Shown here: in pieces, positions 57,972-64,000 of the stretch
Layout: each line of letters starts with the position of its first letter
How positions within the stretch are numbered: position 1 is the first letter of the stretch
Source: Nymphaea colorata
Lineage: Eukaryota > Streptophyta > Magnoliopsida > Nymphaeales > Nymphaeaceae
Assembly: GCF_008831285.2 (NCBI RefSeq)
Contig: NW_022204508.1
Location: 558,001-622,000, forward strand
DNA length: 64,000 nt
Reading direction: 5' to 3'
Notes under the pieces: model-generated
What the model was told of the DNA's origin: nothing
What the model saw: only the letters and a program-made list of their open reading frames with translations
The model's database searches: none
Position numbers and translations under genes: made by a program

Positions 57972-58529
57972 TCAGGTAGAGGAAACATCTTCTCGGCCTC
58001 TAGAGTAGACCTTAGTAATCACCCGAGTCATTTCATTACTTCGATCCATTCGGCTGAGTTGCGATTGTCCTGGACCATAGTCGCGAGGTAGTTGCCCGAT
58101 GTAAACACTATGCTGCCCTTGCAGCTGTTTGCTCATTTCTGTGCCCTCAAACTGTAGGGTGACCTCGCCACGATCGTGGGCTTGCCACAGCCTGCGGCCT
58201 GTTCGTGGAGCTTGTTGCTCCACTATGCTCAATGCTCGTTCTTTATCCTTTGCTATAGCCTGATGTGCCTTTACTGTGCTTCTTCTTTCAGAGTCTTGGG
58301 CTAAGGGTGACTCTGTCGTGCATGTTCCACGTGGGCTGAAAGGATTCCTCAACTCTCGGCTGCAATTTGGAGAGTCTAGAAACTGATAAGCTCTCCATCG
58401 CTCTGGGTAAAGCTTTTCAATGTAGTGTCCCAGAGTCATTTTGCTGAATGGGTGATGGCCACCCTCCTTAGGATGTGTCTGACTTTTGGAGAGACTAAGG
58501 CGGCCCGTGAGTACCCTTCGACTTTGCAT
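57972..58529 (-). CDS. 185-codon ORF upstream of the LTR
   Basis: An open frame without recognised domains. It is basic and polar, with HYIEKLYPERWRAYQFLDS and later Q/R/S-rich text. It overlaps the last 94 nt of the 631-codon ORF in the -1 frame. It could be expressed by frameshifting, be a separate ORF, or be the remnant of a longer protein whose start is lost. It ends 136 bases before the LTR. It is most likely retroelement-encoded. Confidence in its being a real coding region is modest. Confidence 0.35.
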   Translation of the reverse strand: MQSRRVLTGRLSLSKSQTHPKEGGHHPFSKMTLGHYIEKLYPERWRAYQFLDSPNCSRELRNPFSPRGTCTTESPLAQDSERRSTVKAHQAIAKDKERALSIVEQQAPRTGRRLWQAHDRGEVTLQFEGTEMSKQLQGQHSVYIGQLPRDYGPGQSQLSRMDRSNEMTRVITKVYSRGREDVSST

Positions 58530-60331
58530 TGTTCTGAATGTGCGCTAAGGGTTACTTGATCTACCTCGTTGTAGTGGTTCTTCTCTGGGTTGATGTTCGG
58601 GTAGATGCCCGTACTCTCAAGGTGGTTCTCTGAGCTACTCATGTCCTCACTTTCTGACTCGGGGAGGATTCCATTTGATGTGGCCAAAATTTCTTCCTCT
58701 AACAATTCCTGGATAGTGGGCGGCTTAGTTCTTTGCCCAAGTCCGGGTTTGCTAAGGCTCTTCTTTTTCCTTTGGTATGTGGCGACCTCTTTAGATTTTG
58801 TTTGGATCAACCCACAAATTTGGCTCTCTTGTGGTTGTCGTGGACTTTCTCTAGCTATTATTTGGGTCACCCATTGTTGGAGCTTCATCCGTGTCTTGGT
58901 ACAAGAAGATTTTGAGAGATTCAAGTTCATACCACCCTCCTGAGATTCTATGTTATCTTGGGCAGGAAGAGGTGGTTGCATACTCTCGTCCTTGGTGGGA
59001 TGCCCTACATCTTCCATCTCCATGGGGGCATCTCCGGAGTTGGATCCTATGCTTTCATCGTCGAGGGGCCCGTTTCCATCTAGAATGAGTTCTTCCTGTA
59101 ATCGGTATCTGATTAATTCCACTGTATCATTTGGAAGTATGTGCTCAAGGGGTTCAAGCTCATAAGGTTCTTCTTCTTTTTCTCTCGTGGGTGGAGCTTG
59201 ACACCTTAAAGACTCATCTTGTTTTTGGCCTGGTATGGATGTCGAACTGGATCCCTGCATTTCATTCTTAAGCTGATCTTCTTGTGATACTAACTGGATC
59301 ACACTAGGTGCGGGTTCCTCACTTAGATCGAAATCCTGACATAGGAGATCAATCTCATCCAAAATTTCTTGGGTGGTCCATGATGCGATTGACTCAACAT
59401 CCTTGGTATTATGCACCGCCTTACCAAGAGGTAATGTGTCGAGATTGTCTTTGCTTTCACACCCCTTTGATAGAACTCGACTCATTGCTTCAGCATCCAC
59501 TTTGGGCTTTGTAGTGCCCTTTTTCTCAACCTTTTCCTCTGCTGGCTTTGGTTGGACGCCTGGTTTAGTCTCTTTTGGATGGGCTATGACCTTATAAGTA
59601 GAAATGGCATTCTGTGTAGTCATAGTTTGCGTTTCTCCTTGAAGAGGTTCGGGCTTGGGAAGGAGACCTTTATTTGAATAGATCCTCCTATAAGTTTGAG
59701 CATTGCCCATTTTTCGTGGAAGAGGTTGCGGCTTTACATGATTTCCTCTATCATTAGTAGGGGTCAAGGCTTTCAACATTTCCTTGATTTCCTTGAGTGT
59801 TTGATCATACTTCTCCCACTCGTGACTCGTATGATGCATTTCTTTCTCTTTGGTTGAGTCTTTCTCAAGAGGTGGGGTCCCTACTATGTGAGGAAAGGTA
59901 TGTGCTTCACTAGGCTCTATGTGAGGCTCTCTTTGCTCTGTGGCCACATACGAGGTTCTTTCTGTCAACACGAAATAATGGTCCATGGATCCTACTTTGA
60001 TGACTTCGCTTGGATAGATTTGCACCCAACGTTGAAATATCTCCCCATGACCCGTAATACTAAGTCTACCCGTGTCTGTGTCATTGATGATCCAGATGTT
60101 ACGAGCAACTTTATCGATTGCCAATTGAAAATGGCACCCTTGTACACTAGGGTGTTGTATAACCCAATCGCAGTAGGGCGAGCTACCAGCCTTGATGTAT
60201 ATATATCTTGGCCCTTGGTTCCAAGTCTCCCCTCGGACTAACCAAAGTCTCCCTATGTACTTCCCACTCTCATAGGCGCTTAGAAACAGGTCCATATTGG
60301 ATCCTTCCAGACGGGCACCTATATCCGTCAT
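58436..60331 (-). CDS. 631-residue retroelement protein with FHA-like N-terminus
   Basis: The longest undamaged frame in the window, starting at ATG 60,331 about 1 kb after a primer-binding site, the place where gag normally lies. Residues 25-122 resemble a forkhead-associated domain: GRLWLVRGE, then YIKAGSSPYCDWVI, VQGCHFQL (63-70), NIWIINDTDTGRLSITG (78-94) and IKVGSMDHYFVL. The FHA core His and the turn glycines are present. The usual phosphothreonine-contacting Arg, Ser and Asn are replaced (VQGCH for VSRxH; SITG for xxNG), so canonical pThr binding is doubtful. Residues 130-600 are acidic/lysine-rich and probably disordered. A short tail follows. No zinc knuckle, protease, RT or integrase was seen. 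Alternative readings: a divergent gag or a captured host gene. Confidence 0.55.
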   Translation of the reverse strand: MTDIGARLEGSNMDLFLSAYESGKYIGRLWLVRGETWNQGPRYIYIKAGSSPYCDWVIQHPSVQGCHFQLAIDKVARNIWIINDTDTGRLSITGHGEIFQRWVQIYPSEVIKVGSMDHYFVLTERTSYVATEQREPHIEPSEAHTFPHIVGTPPLEKDSTKEKEMHHTSHEWEKYDQTLKEIKEMLKALTPTNDRGNHVKPQPLPRKMGNAQTYRRIYSNKGLLPKPEPLQGETQTMTTQNAISTYKVIAHPKETKPGVQPKPAEEKVEKKGTTKPKVDAEAMSRVLSKGCESKDNLDTLPLGKAVHNTKDVESIASWTTQEILDEIDLLCQDFDLSEEPAPSVIQLVSQEDQLKNEMQGSSSTSIPGQKQDESLRCQAPPTREKEEEPYELEPLEHILPNDTVELIRYRLQEELILDGNGPLDDESIGSNSGDAPMEMEDVGHPTKDESMQPPLPAQDNIESQEGGMNLNLSKSSCTKTRMKLQQWVTQIIARESPRQPQESQICGLIQTKSKEVATYQRKKKSLSKPGLGQRTKPPTIQELLEEEILATSNGILPESESEDMSSSENHLESTGIYPNINPEKNHYNEVDQVTLSAHSEQCKVEGYSRAALVSPKVRHILRRVAITHSAK

Positions 60332-61315
60332 CTATTCTACCAAGCAAACTGCCAAAACAAATCCTATGCTACTGCTGAAACCAAAACACTGTCACACTGC
60401 CACTCTTAAAGAAAAAATCCTATGCTGCGAAGAACCTGCTGTTCACAACTTTTCTGCCCGTGTCTATCAGCCACACTTCTGCCCTGTGTGCGCTAAGGGA
60501 GGAGGAACTAGTTCCGCCTGTCACCGTGCCCGCCTGGCACCTCGGGACTATCTCTCGCTCTAGCTGGGCCTAAAGAGAGAGGCCTAACTGTCGCATCCGC
60601 CTGATGCCTCGACAGCAACTTCGAGCTCGAGTACCCTAGGGTGGTGCGGTGTACACACCCTTAGTCCAGACTGTTTTAAGGCAGCCTAATGACTTATCAC
60701 AGAAATGTCAAACGGTGGAGTTTTGACTTCAAATTTTGTCAGCTCTAAGAGGATATAGTTATCTGACTATGCTGAAAATTTCAGCTCGTTTCGACCTCGG
60801 GAAGTCTCTGAAACTACGCAATCTTCTGGCCAAACTGCTCCGCGGACAGGTTCTGTCCGTTCAGGCTTTTAACACGTTGCAAAGCCAAATTCGTCTGCTT
60901 AAGGGCCGAATCTCTTCTCAAGCCCTAAACAACTTTTGTAGACATATGATTACGAGTCTGTCCACTAATTGGAGGCAAAACCGACTTTGTTTCCCCCTGA
61001 AACGCTGATACACTGACGTAAACTGTTACAGTCCAGAAAACGCAATTCGCCTATTTCTGAAAACAAAATCCTAAAAACTGCTGGAAACAAAAGCTGACTA
61101 ATCTGTCTTCTACTGCCTTCAAGAGGTTACTGCTTGCTTCCTGCTGCTCCAAGGAGGCTCTGACACCAAATTGGTAGATTTGGTATCAGTCGGTTCAAGG
61201 TGGCTGCACCACAGGAAGCCGACTAAGCAATGGCTGGAAACTGCGACGTCTAACCATGTTGAAAACACCAAATCCTGAAAACTGTCGCTGTATCTTCTGC
61301 TTTAAACTCCAAGGC
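60332..61315 (-). other. Retroelement leader between primer-binding site and ORF
   Basis: About 1 kb without long frames. It is GC-richer than the NLR regions. It contains a second primer-site-like sequence at 61,156-61,168 (see below). The open frame at 60,736-61,008 (+) is a shadow. Confidence 0.5.
61156..61168 (-). other. Second primer-binding-site-like sequence
   Basis: The minus strand reads TGGTGTCAGAGCC, one base from the site at 61,316. About 30 bases around it (ctccaagg-ggctctga-accaaattggtag) repeat those at 61,307-61,336, so a short segment was duplicated 160 bp away. Confidence 0.55.
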
Positions 61316-61328
61316 GGCTCTGATACCA
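61316..61328 (-). other. Primer-binding site for initiator tRNA-Met
   Basis: The minus strand reads TGGTATCAGAGCC, the standard plant retrotransposon complement to the 3' end of initiator tRNA-Met. It lies three bases after a CA-ending LTR edge (61,332). Confidence 0.8.
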
Positions 61329-61331
61329 AAT

Positions 61332-64000
61332 TGGTAGGGTCTTGCCCCGGCCGACCAAAGTCTGAAGCCAACGGCCGTGCCTACCCCCAAGATCACCTTG
61401 GACCAACCAGAAGACTTTCCTAGGACGAATTAAATACAGAGACACTACCCAGTCGGACAGGACCCCGACTTAAAAATCCCAAATAGGCAGCGGAATACAA
61501 GAATGGCTAATCCCAAACCCAAGCAAATCCTACTACACAAATCTAAGAGCTGTGAGGCTAATACAAGCGGAAGCGATACATTTGATAAAACACTCAAAAC
61601 TCACTCAAACAAACCATGCAAACCAAGCCTAATCGAATCAAACCACACCCACCGTAGGAGGCTAGGTTGGCTAGAGGGCGTGTCTTCGGCTTGGAGCCTC
61701 CGAGGTACCTCTTCACACAACGAGGGCCAAAGCCGGGCTGAAAAACAAAATGCAGAAATAAAATGCTACCACCCTCGAGTCTAAAGAGAAGGGTAGGGTG
61801 TACCGGCCAAGGCTAGCTTGGCGAAGCAACCACACGCCTCGAGGTGAGATTCCACACTCGAGGACTATCAGCAACACGAAGAAGGTGGCTGGCGTCTGGC
61901 TGGAACTTCAATGATGAAGAGCCGGTCGGTGGTTGAGAACACTCCAAGGGTCACGCGGTTGAGGGATCTCTATGCTGAAATCGCCTAGGAGCTCTCCAAG
62001 CACTTGCTGGCTGACTTGGGGACCTGCTGGGAACCACGCCGGAGGGTCGCCGGAAAAGTAGCAGAGGTGGCCGGCGGCGGCCTGGGACGCCGGAGATAGC
62101 TGGGGCAAGACCTGCCGGCTCCAAGTCTCTCAAGGATGCACTAGGCGGACTTCCTTGTGGGCTAGGGTTGGAACCAACTAGGTGCAGGTCTTGGGCAGGG
62201 TGAGCTCGGACCAGGTACAGGTGGGCCCGGGCTAGGTTTGGCCAATGAGCTGGGTTAATGGAAGGTTAGGCACGGTGGGTCCTAGAGTTCAAATCCGAGG
62301 TTGACCCGGTGAAGGGAAGGGCCTAATCGGGGGTTCCTACAAAGTAGCTAGGGTAGGTTTAGGCTGCTGGTTTGAGGAAATGGGAATGGTAAGGGGGAAT
62401 TGGGGTGCAGTAACTTGAGGTAACTCAAGTGTGGGCTAGGGTGGCTCGGTGGGGGATAAGGGGGCAGAGAATATGGAGGAGATATCACTAGGAATCAAGC
62501 TCCAAGATACTAGGCGAGGTGGCACTTCTAGATGGGCTATCTCCCAAGTAAGTAGGAGAGAGGCTAGGGATTCGGTGAGGTGTCTAGGTGAGGTGGCTGG
62601 TTGGTTGCTGAGGTGTATGGCTGGGAAAGTTCCTAGCTAAAGTGGAGGCTAGGTGGCAGATACGTAGAGGCTATCTCCTAGATGTTAGGAGAGAGGATAG
62701 GAAAGGTGGTGAGGTGTCTAGCTAGGTGGCGCAACAAATGTGGGGAGATGGACTTGGGTGATGAGGTGGAGGGGGAGCTGGAGGGGAGAGGCTTCTAAAA
62801 GCTTCTAGAAAGGACACTTGGCTGGAGGAGGAAGTGCTAGATCCTACACTATTGGAGATCAATCCTAGCATCAATCCCCTTGGCGTCTTCTTCATTCCAA
62901 CCCCACGGTGAAGACTGCATCATCTTCAACCAGATCTAGAACCGAAGGTTTTCTCCTCTCCTCGTCCTTGATTTCTTATCTTCTTCCTTTCCCTCGACCT
63001 ACGGCAAAAGGCTTAAGGAACCACGAAGGCTCCGGCGTTCGCGTCTCCTTGGACCACGAAGTTCCCACGGCAAGATAGCTATGGTGCCTACCTTCGGACC
63101 ACGCGAGGGCAGAGAGGCTGATCTACATCCGGGAAGATTGAGGTCGTTCGTGCAAGCGTGCTGCCTCAATATCGACTCAAATCAGGTTGGTACTCGAGAT
63201 CCTAAGTCAAATACGGATTGTTGTTGGGAGCGATCTAGAGGAGTATTCTCCAGCAACCTAGGTCTGATTCACGGTGCTAAACCCGTGAGGAGACTCTGGT
63301 TTTCCGGTGGAAAACTGCACTTAGATCATCTTTTACAAGGTCTGGAATTGGCGTTCTATCTCTTGGATCGAACCCATCAAGTCCTTGAGAAACGGCAGTG
63401 AAAAGGCCTCCAAAAAGAGGCTAACGTGCTTCGGTTTCAAGAGGCATTCCACCTGCACAAACAGAAAGGAGAAAGACTCGAAAATGGTGGAATGAGGCGT
63501 TAACACAACAGAAAATACATATCAGAGTGTTCGCCTAAAGAAATGCTTTGATTCGGCCGATTTGGTGTTAATTCAAGTCGTCTAGGAAAAAGTCTTCCTT
63601 GGCCGGAAATATCCATTCCCGGTGATCGCTGCAACACCTCAGGTCATCTCCATTGTTGCCGGCATCTAAGGACAGATCTGCCCTCGAATTAGTCTGAGTT
63701 TCAAGGTAGCCGTGAGGGGCATTCTGGTCAAACACTTGGAGGATCGCCCTAGGGATTAACCCTAGCAGCCGGTGCTTCAACGTGCGCTCCTTGGCCGCCG
63801 CTCCCAACTTGGTAAGTCATCTTGCTCTTTCTTGTGTAATCCCGTTCGTCCATCATACCACGTGTCAGCCATCCACTTCACCTGCTCTTGGTCGAGTCAA
63901 CCAGCTGTACCCGTTAGCTGATTTGATTCCAGCCGAGATCCCTTCCACTTTGTCATATCCCACGCATTTAGGAAATCAATTATAGTAGCCACCCATTCCG
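61332..64000 (-). mobile_element. LTR-like region, long, continuing past the window
   Basis: On the minus strand it ends ...GGGGCAAGACCCTACCA directly before the primer-binding site, as a 5' LTR should. The sequence upstream is GC-rich and without conserved ORFs. The other edge is not in the window, so the length is at least 2.67 kb if all of it is LTR. It does not resemble the 706-bp LTR at 57,130. Open frames here (61,503-61,784; 63,081-63,401) are unrecognised. Confidence 0.5.
62518..62738. repeat. 134-bp imperfect tandem duplication
   Basis: Units 62,518-62,651 and 62,652-62,738 (second partial) share ggtggca, ggctatctcc, taggagagagg and ggtgaggtgtctag in order. It lies inside the LTR-like region. 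Confidence 0.65.

Noticed and set aside
58605-60241. Plus-strand ORFs across the 631-codon gene (up to 117 codons)
   Set aside because: Shadows of the long minus-strand frame.

Overview
This is nuclear DNA of a flowering plant. The evidence is several copies of a CC-NB-LRR (CNL) disease-resistance gene, L1-type LINE and Ty1/copia relics with plant signatures, a plant HMGB-type exon, short hAT-like MITEs with 8-bp target duplications, and AT-rich spacers full of (TA)n and (CA)n tracts. I cannot name the species. A run of exactly 100 N (25,993-26,092) marks a scaffold join of unknown true size.

The window is a decayed NLR cluster. Copy A (pseudogene at 1,407-4,413, +) lies in a block (146-11,122) that recurs at about 1% divergence as copy B (42,125-57,131; pseudogene at 43,384-46,384, +). 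Both copies share the same five inactivating lesions, so the gene was dead before the block duplicated. Block B carries an extra 4.65-kb mosaic (47,324-51,972): a third, older NLR leader remnant, a MITE, and a repeat interrupted by a LINE. Block A carries an extra 583 bp that includes a 194-bp MITE. Older relatives are NLR-D (inverted, 22,098-24,936), NLR-E (35,040-35,669, cut by a copia LTR), NLR-F (14,735-17,195, split by a 2.2-kb LINE), and several LRR-tail fragments (10,421; 21,440; 32,955; 37,275; 56,455). None can encode a full-length receptor as given.

Between these lie transposon relics and spacers: copia integrase relics (9,420 and 55,452), a copia RNase H/3' LTR (35,670-36,838, -), an LTR-like promoter region with a CpG-rich palindrome (about 30,240-31,135), a 172-bp tandem repeat (29,741-30,200), a composite repeat array (39,761-41,900), and an orphan HMG-box exon (27,785-27,902).

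From 57,130 the composition becomes clearly GC-richer, and the sequence is an LTR-retrotransposon assembly on the minus strand. It has a 706-bp LTR with TG...CA ends (57,130-57,835), a polypurine tract, an open 185-codon ORF overlapping an open 631-codon ORF (58,436-60,331), a 1-kb leader, an initiator-tRNA-Met primer-binding site (61,316-61,328) and a second, unrelated LTR-like region running to the window edge. The 631-residue protein has no recognisable pol domain or zinc knuckle, but its N-terminus looks like a degenerate FHA domain. This is the best candidate for something undescribed. It is also the only long, undamaged reading frame in the window.
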